DNA from: Hansfordia pulvinata
Lineage: Eukaryota; Ascomycota; Sordariomycetes; Xylariales
Length of the DNA stretch: 64,000 bases
Assembly: GCA_006538405.1 (NCBI GenBank)
Contig: BJKQ01000010.1
Span: forward strand, 1,364,001-1,428,000
Direction of reading: 5' to 3'
The position numbers and the translations under genes are program-made. Below the pieces are notes generated by a model, which was given only the letters and a program-made list of their open reading frames with translations, was not told the DNA's origin and did no database searches. Positions 36,062 through 48,387 of this stretch are shown in pieces. Numbering within the stretch: the stretch's first letter is position 1; every line of letters begins with the position of its first letter.

Positions 36062-39000
36062 GGTCCTAACGCAGAGTGACGGCTTTGATCCAAATGCCTA
36101 GACGTCCTCTGGAAAACGAGACTGGCAGGTTTGAGCTCTACTGAAAAAAATGAGCGACGAAATGAACGCCTTTGCCGCTCTTCATCGGGACAGTGGAATC
36201 CAGAATCGCTCGCGATCGTGTAGCGGGTGACTGTTGTCTCATCTGATGGCACATTCGAGATGCTGCTCAAACACATGACATGACCTCTTAGCCAGATGAC
36301 TGATTCACAAGAGTGAGAGAAGATGCGATGAAAGCCTGGGGCACTGAATGGTAAAACCAGGAGGCGTCGATCATGACTCTGTGCGACTCCAGCAGCAAGC
36401 ACCAAGGCCACAGGCAAAGGCCCGTCGGCAGACTGACATCGATGGTCACCCGCCGACAGCGATGCATACCATGCATGTTGAAAACATCCCGAGGTAGTAG
36501 AGTCGTGCTGGGGACCCAAGAAGGCAAAGGGGTAGGGGGCGCAGCTGGGATAGTGAGGGGCCCGCAGCCACTTTACCACAGAAGACCCTTGTCTTGCGAC
36601 AAACCTGAAGCAACTCGCAACCCCCGGACACGTGCGTAGCCCCGACCAGTCAAGACGGACGAGGCTCAGTTGGTAAAAAGAGGTGTGCCAAGACAAGGCC
36701 CCCGGACATGAAATCTTCCGGACCATGCCCCGCCCCGGAGCAATTGGATTTATAGCCTGCGAGGTTCATGTGCCGGCCTGCTTTTCGGCTGGAGTATTTC
36801 GGTATATGTGCTGGTAGCTCTCTGGGCGTGCATCCAGGCTCCGCCTCGGCTTGCTGGTGAAAGTGGTTTATGAGGGGCTTTGGTGTTGGTCGGCGGCCAG
36901 CTATGAGAGCGATGTGGTCGCAAATCCCCATGTCATGTTTTATGGTAGTTGGTGGGCCTGCCGGCGGAGTAGCGAGAAGAGTAGTCGGGAGGTCATGCTT
37001 CCCCCAATATCGCCCTTGAGGTGGGCTCGTGTGGTCTGAGCAATGGGATCTTGTTGATCGTAGATTCGCAACGGAAAGTGTGGTTGGTCCCCAGGCTGAC
37101 CCCTTGCAGCCCGGCACAGGCTCGCAGAATCACCATCAGACCGTGTGACACGGCGATTTGGCCAGCAAGCCAGGCATCTGCTGCGAAGCGTGCTTCAAGG
37201 TCCCAGCTGCTGTCTGATCGATCAAGCCGTGGACCATTCGCGGTGCAACTTGCTAGCGCCCAAGGCGACCTGATTCTTGTCTCGGCGGGATTGATTGGCT
37301 GTTGTGTTCGCCGGAGGCCGCGCTCCAGGCGTTGTGGGCTTGTGGGCATGCAAGCACATAGACAGCAGCAACGGATACAAGTCAATTCCCATGTGTTAGG
37401 TAAGCATCAGGGGCTACTCGGGCCAGCCAGCCCTGCGAAGGAAGATTTCAGATACCCACGAGAAAAGTGGTGGATCAATCATCTGTCGTGCTTCAAGGCA
37501 AGTACGTGACGGCAGAGGTGGAGATTGAAGCCCTCGGTGCCATCAGATTGAGGCTCGCTGGTCCGAAGAGCGGCTTCATTAGCATTGATTCAGTTGGTTT
37601 CTTGTGAGCGAAGAAAAATGTTGTCGACACAGCGGAGTTGAAAGTCGCAATTGCGAAGCTGGTTGATACGATAAGGTTCGTGCAGCGATCGTTATTACGC
37701 GTAGATGGATGTGAGGGTAGGTAGAGTTTGACTGAGGTTTTCTTTTGTCGCTTGACCGCGCCACAACGTCGGGAGCGCAAGTCGTGCGTCGTGCCCATCC
37801 ACATTGGATTGTGGGCGCCCACGCGCCTTCCCCGTGTACCCGAGTCCCGCGCGGGGGGACGAGGTCCGGCCTAGATTACGTACCTCATGTACCTCGGTAC
37901 CCACTACTCATAACTCACAGCGGGAATACTCGTAGGTCCATGTACTGACCTGGGCTTACCTAATCCTATCACTCGCAGCCCAAAGGCACGTATCGACAGC
38001 AGGGCTCGTGCAAGTAGGTACGCCTTGGCTGTGGTGGAATTAGTAGGACATACGAGTGGCAAATTCATCAATTGCCTTTATGCCCACGCTGCCTTACGAC
38101 CGAGTAATTCAGTTCATGTATCTGACCCAATAAATGTAGTGGCTGTAGTACCTGGAGGGTTGCCAAATTGGAACTGAGATACATAGTATGAGTAAGGGAG
38201 ACAGTCACAGTCGGGTCCGACTTATTAACGGGTCTCAAATTCACGCCTTGCCGGCTGTTGCTATTCGTGATGGTAATTCCTTGGAAGTACCAGGACCACC
38301 ACAAGGTAACCTAGGTCGGTACCTGCCACCTACAGTTAGGTTAGGTAAGGCCAACTTGTGAAAACATGCAAATCGGGCATGGGCACGACAAGAATCGTGC
38401 ATGTGTACCACTATCGACGGTCCGAAGTACTCCATGTAGACAGCTCTTGGGTCGACAGCCCGTCTCTTATAAATCGAATTATGTAGCGACTCGACCACCA
38501 CTTACCTGATGTGCCTGACCTACAATACCGTGCTAGGTAATACCCATGGACGCATGTACGAGGGCACTGTGCTAGATTTGATGGATGCAGCCTCTTCAGT
38601 AAGATGACTGATGAGTACATACAGAAACGACTGCGTCCTTTGCTCCTGCACGTTCGCTGTGCGTGGTGCACTGTGCGTATCCGTACTTCAGGTAGGGTAG
38701 TCGTGCCGCCCGGCCGGGTGGCCAGGACTGACGACACATGTACAGCTGGATATCTACTATCCTTGCGCTCCATAACTGCCGCCCATCGTTCCACTCGGTG
38801 CCGGCCTCACCCATTGAGGCTACACTTGGTGACTCGGCCAGTGGATGTTGTCAGTACGAGTACCCGCCTCGCCCTCCTTGACCAGCTCCTAGCTGCGCGT
38901 GATATCGATACAAGGACTGCCTGTACCCGACCTCCCCAGATACATAACGTTGAGATGCAGGCTGGCCACTGATAAATGGCTCATCCTAGAATGACCTGAT

Positions 39001-39575
39001 CTGGGCCGCTAACCCCAGCTCCGGCTTTTACTCGCTCCAGGCTCCAGGTGCTCGGCTCCTCTACACGCAGCCGGACTGGCTGGTCCGCGACTGCCCTCCT
39101 CCATCGCCAATCCCAGTCCATTCGCACTTGACTTCCATCCGTCGGATCGATCTCATACCGGGCCGGGCAGGCTTCCAAGGTCTACACCTCATCTCCTCTC
39201 GCACCCGTTTTCTGCCTGGTACCTACCTCCATGTACTCGTACATGTACCTCACCTACGTACCTTACCTCACCAATCGACCAACCCAACGCTCCGTCACGT
39301 CGGGCCATGCTTCTCTGGACCCGGAGCTCGGTCTCAACTCTCTGATTCCGTTGTCCGCCGCCGTGCCGGCTTCCTTCCTGCCATCTTGCCCCCCCGCCCC
39401 CGGCCCACCCGCGTCGAGCAGCCCGAGACCGCCGCATCGACTCGGCCCTCTTCCTGACGATCTCCTGTCGCCCGGCAGCTCTTTGTGCGCCCCCTGCCCA
39501 CGTCTGCTACTCCATGCGTGGCTGTCGTGAGCCGCCGCCTACCTCTCAGGGGAGCTCTAGCCCCCCTCGCTCAAC
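36062..39575. other. Intergenic region between divergent genes, no gene seen
   Basis: About 3.5 kb lie between the starts of the membrane-protein gene and the 39.6-kb gene. They may include an unannotated first exon of the membrane protein near 36.1-36.3 kb. Copies of the dispersed motif occur near 38855 and 39233-39243. The medium-length frames show no conserved motif. Confidence 0.45.
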
Positions 39576-41577
39576 ATGTTCGGCGGATTGGCCCATCTCA
39601 GTAAGTGGCCCCCTCTCCTGATCCCGCCCACGTCTTTGCCCTTGCCCTTGCCCTATGGACCAGCCGCTGCCAGCGCCCCGTTCCGAGAAACACAACGGCA
39701 TGGCTAGCAGCACTCGCGCTGGCTTCACAAACTGCCTCCCATGTCAATGAAACGCTTTCTTACGGTCTCCCAGTCAACTCTGCGCCAACAGGCTCCCCAC
39801 CTAAAGATGTTCCAGAAGCCACACCAGTAAAGCTTCCTGGCTACACTCCACAGCCAGGACTGTCCGGAGAAGCGCAGCAAGAGGTTACCTCGAGGCCGCA
39901 ACACCATGGCCCACCCTCCCTGGTCCCCCTCTTGCAGAGCATTTATCGCCCGGCGGATCTGGAAGGCGTCCATTTTGACGCGCTTGGTGTCAATGTCCAT
40001 CTCGAGACCCCTGCTGAGGATCTTGTCCCCGCCAGGGGATATCTCCCTTCGTCATCCGGCTGGGATCATGTCACGGTCGAGGAGGCCCAAGAGAGGGACC
40101 CCACGTTCAAGTATGCGCTATCCAATGGAGGCAACTCTCCCGATGCACGAACATACCTCGAGCGCCGGCATGAGCTGGCCACCAACAACCAAGCTGCCTT
40201 TCGGACGGTCCGTCGCTTGAGGCCTGAGCCCGGGCGGCAGCCTCCGCGTCTAGGCCATTGCTACGAGTTCTTCAAACAGCTTGAGCTGATGGCCGCTTTC
40301 TGGGAAGATTCTTCTCTTATCTCACCCCAGACCCAGAGCGCGGACAGCCAGGCCTCTCGATCTTCATCCTCGCCTGCCAAATCATCAATGGCACGCACGC
40401 ACCCCATAGATGCTAGCCTGGAGCAGGCGGCCATGCTATGATCGCCTCACAGGCGAAAACTAACCATGCGCCGAAGTCTATCCCAGGCGCGAAACAGACC
40501 TCTCAAGAGCAAGTGACGTATCGTACCTCGACGGGGTCGCAAATGCCTGCCGAGTTCAGGCGCAACCTCGTCACTGCATTTCTCAAGCTGGTCACGTATG
40601 ACTTTGGGTGCAACATCTGCCCCCCTCGGGTAGAGCCACGCGTCCACCTTCTTGAGCCACCCCGGCCTGACAAGTCGAAGTCAAGAGCGCAGAAGGCGTC
40701 GCAGTTCCCAGCTGGATGTTCTTTCCTCTATCGGCGGCCCGTGACTCGTGATGCCGCTCGCGCGGGGATCTTTGAAGGACCCGCTGCAGCGGTCTGTGTT
40801 CGCAATACTACCGCATTCAATACCCTTCTTGACGAGCGCATCGACCTCGGGCGGGAGTTGGTGTCAGCCTTCGCAACAGCACAACTTCGCCGGCGTCAGG
40901 GTAAGACGGAAAAGATCTTTGGCCAAGGCAGATGGTGGACCACAGTCAGCCGATGGGGAGGTGGCGAAGGTGGTCCGATCGGCCGCGAGGTGGAGGGCGA
41001 CTCGGTTGCCGGCGACAAGGAGCCTGGCGCCTCGTCCGATATGCCCGATCACCGCCAAATCCAGCCCCCTTGGAATACTTCAGCCAGGTCAAGGAGCCCT
41101 GACGAGTTCCTGCCAGTGCCGCGGAGGATACTGCCTTCACGCAGCCATCCACTGTCCAAGAAGCGGTCCAGGCATCAGTCAGCATACGATAACTATCGCG
41201 CAATTCGGCCGTCTACTAGCAATTGGGACCCGAAGACGCACTACGAAGCCATTGGGCGCGTGCGAGGCGCAAACCACGATGACGTTTTCATGTTCAGTAG
41301 TCTGTTCCACCATCTCAGCATCGTGCGCGTCCGCATTCCTGACCAGATCTTGGATTTGTTGGAAGGAGGGCGCCCGCAGCCAACCAACGGGAGTTCCGGA
41401 GACGCTGGTCCAGCACATAATGGCGAGTCACCAGGCGTCCAAGTCTGGAGAAGCCAGTGGTTTGACCTTTTCCAGCCCGAGGATCGGCTTGAGGCCATGC
41501 GCACCGTCTGGGGCGTTGTGGGCTGGCTGATGCGAGCCCAAGAGGACGAGCGCGATGCCTCTCGCGAGAGCTTTTGA
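39576..41577 (+). CDS. Conserved fungal protein of unknown function (two overlapping frames)
   Basis: Exon 1 (39576-39600) encodes MFGGLAHL and ends at GTAAGT; exon 2 probably starts at about 39708 after TAG. It reads through GLPVNSAPTG, a block with HFDALGVNVHLETP and VTVEEAQERDPTFKYALSN, then CYEFFKQLELMAAFWEDSS, to a stop at 40439-40441. A second frame, starting at the overlapping ATGA at 40438, carries clearly coding sequence (MPAEFRRNLVTAFLKLVTYDFGC, LFDLFQ-type WFDLFQPEDRLEAM) to 41577. The two parts look like one protein of about 630 residues split by a missing base between 40412 and 40441, since the second frame is closed upstream by a TAG at about 40411. I do not recognise a catalytic motif. 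The alternative, two genes sharing ATGA, would be unusual in a fungus. Confidence 0.6.
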
Positions 41578-44500
41578 GCTTCCATATCAACATACACTGG
41601 GCGAAGGCCTTGTCATATTTGTGTATTTATCCATAGAAGGATGGAAAATCCTTACTTCAGCTAGAAGCAGGCCCAAGGGGCCTGCCGTTTGGTTCATCTC
41701 AAGACTGGTGCGGTTCTATGGGAATGCGATAATTCCTGTCCATATGAGTCCTTCCTGGTTTCTGAGGGCCTATACTCGTGGCCTCGCTGGTTATTGCCAC
41801 TGCTATGCGCCGAAACGCCTCATGTCCATGAAGCCGCGACGGCGTGAGAGGGCACGTCCCGAGCGTCCGGACAGCGTGAGACATGGCTCTCGCGCGCCAG
41901 CCTGCCGGGTCGTACGTGGCGAATCGAGGAGGAGCTGGAGACTCGGGTCGAGCGGGGAAATAGAGACTCGCTGCCGGTCCTTGGGCGGATTCCCCCCGTC
42001 CCGGGTTTCTGGAACCTTGGCCCCTCCCCTATCCTGGAGGCTCGAGCCAAGCAGCGGGTCGGCATGCGATGCCTTACGGGCGCGGAAATGATTTTCCGCC
42101 AAAGAGGGCACCTAGAGGAGCCCGAAAGACGTGGCGATACAAGACAAGGCCGCCAACCGGACGGTCCGGCCCGCATCAGGTCCGGAGGGGAGGCGATGCC
42201 GCGCGGCTGCTCAAGGGCGGATGCTCTGTGCCAGGACAACCAGCGATATCCCGCTTTCACGCAGTTGGCGATAGCCTCTATCTTTCCATGGGCATCGTGG
42301 CATTCCCGTATTCTCTTTGCTGACCTGTTCCCACCTGGATGAGCAGACCAGAAGAGTCCCGCCGTGTCTATCTCCCCCCTGCAGTGCTTGGACAATGAAG
42401 CAGGCCCCACGTCTCCGATCGATCCATTCGGTCATGCGCGGGCGGCCATTGAAGATGCCCTGAATTGCGTTGAGACCTATGCTGCGCAGCCAGTGGCATG
42501 CGTTGAGGGAGCTGCCGCTGGGACTGGGCCAATGCAGATCATCTGGTGCAACGATTTCCTGGCTCTACCTACCAGGTAGCTATGGGTTGATGGGCCGAGG
42601 GACCTGGGGAGAGACCGGGTGGCACCTCGCCATAGACAATGGCAAGGGCTGCTTCAAAACCTACCGGTATGTTATGAGGCAGGTAAACTAGGTACGCTGT
42701 GCTGTCAGGGCATACGTACATGCGCCCGTCTTCGCCAAAGTGGACGAGTGTGCGAGTCGCTGATGAGGTGTAGGCACCACGGGAGATACTCGTCCCCGGC
42801 CTGCATACGGTGTCAGGCCGCACAGAACATGCCCGGCAAACAGTGGCAAGGCATGACATACCGGCAGGTGGTCCCAACCAACATTGAAGCACCTCGGGTG
42901 TCGCAAGCGGTTGGCACATGGCTCTTTGACGAATCGTTGGATATGCATGTGCGAGAACACTCAGGCTGACTCGATGCAGGCATACTCGTACGGGTATACA
43001 CTTCTAACCGGCAGAAGCCTTGCTTGCCGTGTCGACTTCACGCGGCAGAATAGAATGTCGCCGAGAGTCTTTTGAGGAGATTGGGAGGGAAAGCCCACGC
43101 ACGCCATCTCTCAGAAGAAATTCAAGGCGACACGGATTTGGCCGACGCACGACCCGAGACATCGCGGAAAAAGCAAAACAGAAAAAGAGGGGCCCCAGAA
43201 AAGGTAGGTCAGCACGTTAGGTAGGTAGGTAGGGAAGAGGTCTCTATTGCAGGAGCCGAGCCTGACCCATGATATGAGCAGTCAGTCAATAATAGGATGA
43301 TGGCGCTCGTGACGAGATGGCAGGTGGGTTGAGGAGGAGGAAGGGCCCCGTCTCGCTTCTACGAGTAGTCGTACGCGTACGCGTAGGGGGCGGGTATGCG
43401 GCCACAAGTCCGACCAGCAGCAGCAGCATCGGCGCAGCTCAGCAGCTGCCGGGCGGAAGATGACCATCGATAATTGCCGCGTTGAGCTGCAATTGTGGCG
43501 TTTGCCTCGGGGCGGCGAGATGCAGGCAGACGTGGCTCGTGAAGCCGGAGGAACGATTGGAACACGGACGCCAGAACCCCCCACTGACCTATTTCCCTCC
43601 CTCCGGACCATGTCAGCGCATGGATTTGATGTCGGCTGCTCCGCAAGTGCAAGTGAGCAGCTGTGTCCGTACTTTGGTACTAGAGCCTGCCGGATTGTGA
43701 GGCTACCACCGGGGAGGTGGTGTTTGTTGGACGCAGCTCGTGGACATGGTGAAAGAGGAACGAGCAGGGCGACACATCAGCTACCTCGACGAGACCAGGC
43801 TTGCAGTTCAAGATGCATCAAAAAAAAAAAACGGACTAGAGAAGGGATGCACGATCGCAAGCAGGGGAAAATCCCCGTCGGGACAGGCACGCCAACACCA
43901 CATGGATGTCCAGAGATGCAGATGCAGCAGTGGAGTGGACTACATAGTACAGGTATAGCTGTAGCCCGTAAGGTATCCAAGATGTATGTACAACATGCTT
44001 ATTAGTCCGCCAGGCCCCGTCTCACCAAATGAAAAGCCTCCCGTCGAGACCGAGAGAGCGCGTGCCGGGTGCCTATCTAACCTACTTGCTTCTTCAAGCT
44101 GGCAACCTTGCAAACTGGGTTTGCCGCCTCCCCGTGCCCGTTGCCCGTTCATGGCTCGGCCCGGCCTTGAACAAGCAAACACCTGAACCATTCAGTACGG
44201 GCTGAGGCAGACTCTGCCTGAGCACAGGCTCCCGAGACCAGCTCCAGAGACAGACATGCTACCAAGCACTCGTATTCTGTGTCGCAGTCGCAACTATTGG
44301 AAGAGGGGGATCGCCTGGACAGCAAAGTGGTTCCTGATCCCTGCATAGATACCTAGTACTCGTACCTAGGTAGGTACGTACCTACATGTAGGCTAGTACC
44401 CCTAACCAAGATACCTGGTATCTTATTAGGAGGTACTCGCAATGAGTTACCGCCGCACCCCCGCTGACCGCCAGGCCAGGATGACCTTGCTCAGTGCTGG

Positions 44501-47500
44501 CTCATTGCAAGCCACGCACGACATGGCCTGCGGCCGCTATGAGATCCCCGGCACTTGCCCACTCAATCCAGGGGAGAACTTGAGGGTTGGACGACTGCTG
44601 CAACCCAGCTACCTACCTACCTACTACCTACATCCTCAGCGTGCTCAGGAGGGTGCCTACGAGTACCGGCATGACCACACGACGCCCCATCCATGGTGCT
44701 CAAGTCGAGTCGGTACCTCCAATGGCGGGATCGCTTGTCTCGACTGGTTCTGATCTTCTCGGAAACCACAACGGGCAGGCATGGTCGATCTACTCGTAGA
44801 TCGGGTCCCTGGATCTGACGATATGGAGTACGGAGCACTCGTACGGAGCACAGACAGGCACGCGTATAATTGGAAGTGGGCAACAAGCGACGACTCGGGC
44901 GAATCAGTCAATCGCTGTGCCGCAGGGATCAGATCACCATCAGCCAATGGCCAATGCTCTTGCTACTCGTACGCTTTCTCTTCTCCCCGCTCGGTATGCG
45001 ACCCGAGATGGCCGCGGAAACGACAACACAAGACCGGGCTCACTCACTGTTCCGACTGCGAGTGCCGCGTACCGCACGATCCTGCCTCCCCACCATCCAC
45101 TTGAAATCACGCCTACTGCTGGCCTAGCGACACCGCTACCTCGGCCCCTGTATTAGGTAGCAGGAGAGGGGCGGAGACAGATAGGAGATGGCAAGGGGGG
45201 GGGAAAGTTCAAGTCTGTCAGGGCACCTGGGTCTGGCGGTAAGCGAAGCTCATTCATCACTCTTCATCATCACACATATAGGGACGAGACCCGTTGATGC
45301 AAGCCCGAGTACGGCAGATCGCTTGGTTCGCGGAGCCCTCGTAGATGGATGTTTGATCTTTGCGAAAACTGGGCTTATTCCATTTGCCCCACCGACTCTC
45401 TACTCGTACCCGTTGGCTGTCTGCTTCTTGTATACAAGTATGTCTTGAAGTTAATATCGGCTCACCCTCTCCAACATTGCGGTTTCTTCCACGAGTATTC
45501 TGCCGGCCCTGGGATCCCTTGGCTTTACTCTTACTGCTCGTACCTCCCTCTTCTCCTCCTGCCACACACATCCGAGTTTACGCAGGTTCTCGCTCGACCT
45601 GGTTTTATGGGATAGAAGCGGCCTAGAACGTGCAGTGGCGGGGTCCCTGGATGGCGTTTTCACATCATCAGCAGGCTGATGGACTCGCCTGCAACCGGAG
45701 CCCGGTATCGGGACTTCAGAACTAGACACCAGTCAGACGGACCCAGTGACATGAACTCTTACGGGCCCGTAAGGGAGAGAGACCAGACTGGTGTGGGATC
45801 GACGGCCTCGGCGTTGGGGTGGTCTGTCACGGCACGACGTGACACGACGCAGCACGACTCTTGGGGCATCGATTGGTCGTTTCTCACTGGCACAAGCAAG
45901 TATTTCCCCCCGTCACCGAACAGAGACCAAAACAGAGACCTGCTCAGCCGCTCGTTTTGGCCGTGGGGGTTACGAGGACATGACCTGGTTACCGCCATTC
46001 GCGCGAGACAACAGCCTTAACTGCGGAGCAGATCGAGTCCAATAGAGGTAGTAAAAGTTATTCTGCATTGCCCATGAATGCTTTTACTTGAGGACGTGTT
46101 TGAGTAACGGAACGGTATCCCGTGTTGCACATGGCCGCAGTTAGCCAATGTGCGCAAGTACATTAGGTGGTAGGCAGTCGTTTTCTGGCAAGGGACTCGT
46201 GCAGACGGTTTGCAGAGCTGCGCAAATGTCTTTCCTTTCCTTCAGCTTCGTACAAAATTTTCAGGATCTCGGAGTGACAAGTTCTCCTCCAGAGTCTCAA
46301 GGGAAACTGCTATAGTTGCCGGCTTGCACGGCCCTCCCCCGGTTCAGGTCCGAGTGTACTTCTTTCATGAGTCCGTTGGCCCCGAAGAGATCGTTGACTT
46401 GACTCAGCCTCTGCCCTCCCATCCGCCAACACCGCAGGCAAGACTGGTGTTGGAGTCTGCGTCATCGTAGAGCAAAAACGGCTCCCAGGTGAGGCTTGTT
46501 GAGATGAGTGCGACACTATTCGAAGTGATTGCCGAGCCAGCCCCCTTGCCCCCCTCTTGGACGCCGATTTTTGACACGCCGGCACTTGCAATGCCTCAGT
46601 TCGGCACATAGCAACACGACTACCTCCTCCGCCCGACCCCTCGTTCCGATCCTTTGCCTCTGTCTGTCCTCTGTACTTACTTGAGCTCTGCTCTGCCTTG
46701 CTCTGCTCTGCCTTAGGTTCCTTTACCTGCTCCTCGTACTCTGTTCGGCCAAAGCACGGCGAGACCGAACAGCACTTTTCTCCCCCCGGGCGGCCCCAGC
46801 TGCGGAGGTCAGAGCGCCAAACGCAGGCCATCCCGGCCCGACACAACCTCAGCCGTCGACTTGATCATCCCAGTCAGCTTGGGCCGCAAGAGCCTTGCAC
46901 CCCGGTTGACTCCAGGTCTTGATCTTGATCTTGACCTTGATCTACGCCGCTCGACTCGTACCCATACGGCTGGAAGCCATCCCTGTCGCGGATCTGCTTT
47001 TCACAGTTCGTCCAGGCGGCTGATTGCCCTTCGAACCGCATCGGCAGCAAGTGCCTTCTCTCGTACGGCATACGGAATACACCCGCGCCCGTCTCGTCTA
47101 TCGAATGAGGTCTGGGCACTACTCGTACACGAGGTCCGCAGCGTTTGGCCGACCCGGCCACAACCCAGCCAGCCCCCTTGGAGCCCGGAGCATCACGAAT
47201 TTTCGTGCCTGGACAGGGACTGCACAGATCAGTTGACTTCCGTTGACAGTAGCCCGGTAGCCGGGCCGTCATCTGACCAGGCAGTTCGTGCACCCACTCG
47301 CCGCCCACTCTGGGCGAGTTGCCGAATTTCCGCACCGTCATAAGCTTCTTCAAGAGGTACTCAAATTGCTGCCGCCAGCTCGCCTCCGCTCTCGCGCCGA
47401 GGTCTGATTGGCATCTAGCCCAGGTATTCTTGCGTCAGCGCACCACAGCAGTACGGGTACTTCTGAAGTACTGCACCACACCACAGCCCGTCCAGAGCGG

Positions 47501-48387
47501 CCTGGCCGCTTCCACCATCCATCCCACCCAATCTCGCAGCACATGTTGCAGGTACCTACTTCCGAGAGAGCCACGCCAGCTGGAAGCGGGCACTGGACCG
47601 GGCGCAGCTACCACCGCAAATCCGGCCGAGTGCGACCTGCGCCAGACGGGACTGGAATTCGGGCAACGGTTACTTGACGCTACCGCCCAGGACTCGCTCA
47701 GTTCCATCTTGACTTCGCGATCCACACCCCATCCGCTGTGTATCCCGCGAGGTTTCCAGCAAAGGCGCGTACCCCTCACGTACCTCGCCGCACACGGCCG
47801 ACTTGCGCCCTACACGCTGGAAAGGAAAAGGCCCAGTCCAGTGCCGGTTCACATCACCGCCGCAGGTACCCGACGCTGCGCAGCAACTTGGGAACCTACA
47901 ACCTACATACCTCATAGCACCGCCTGCTGGGTACCTATCTATCTACCCCTACACCTACCTCCTGCATCCCTCCTTGTCGCCTTGCACCTTATTCAGTTTC
48001 TCCCTTGGGTCTCTGGCAGCGGGCCCGGCTCACGATCTTGGGTGCCATCCTCCTCCTCCCTGGGCTGCGACGACGCCTGCACTGCACTTACACTTGCACC
48101 TGTACCCCTTCCAGCGCCTACTGCACCACCACCAGGCATACCGCCCTGTCCCAACGTCGCCCACCAAATTCACTCGGCTAATAAGATCACTGACGCCGCC
48201 TCTGCTGGCCGCCTTCGCTGCCGCCAACGCCGACGCCGCCCTCGTCTTACCATCCTCCTCATCGCAGACTTCTCAGACTCAGCTCCGCCAAGCCCTTCTC
48301 GCCCTGCCCACCGCGTCATATCGACTTGCCTGATTGTCGCCCTGCCCGCCCGCCTCTCGATCCGCCCTGCCCGCAAACCGACCTGCT
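41578..48387. other. Long region without a supported gene (6.8 kb)
   Basis: No frame here shows a domain or intron-exon pattern I can defend. The content includes many copies of the TACTCGTAC motif (for example 42983, 44355-44392, 44663, 44838 and 45404), a TAGGTAGGTACGTACCTACATGTAGG palindromic cluster at 44366-44392, an A-run at 43819-43830 and a (CTTGAT)n hexanucleotide repeat at 46916-46943. The last kilobase before 48388 is C/T-rich and is probably the metacaspase promoter and leader. Confidence 0.45.
46916..46943. repeat. (CTTGAT)n hexanucleotide microsatellite
   Basis: Four near-perfect TCTTGA units are visible in the gene-free region upstream of the metacaspase. Confidence 0.8.
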
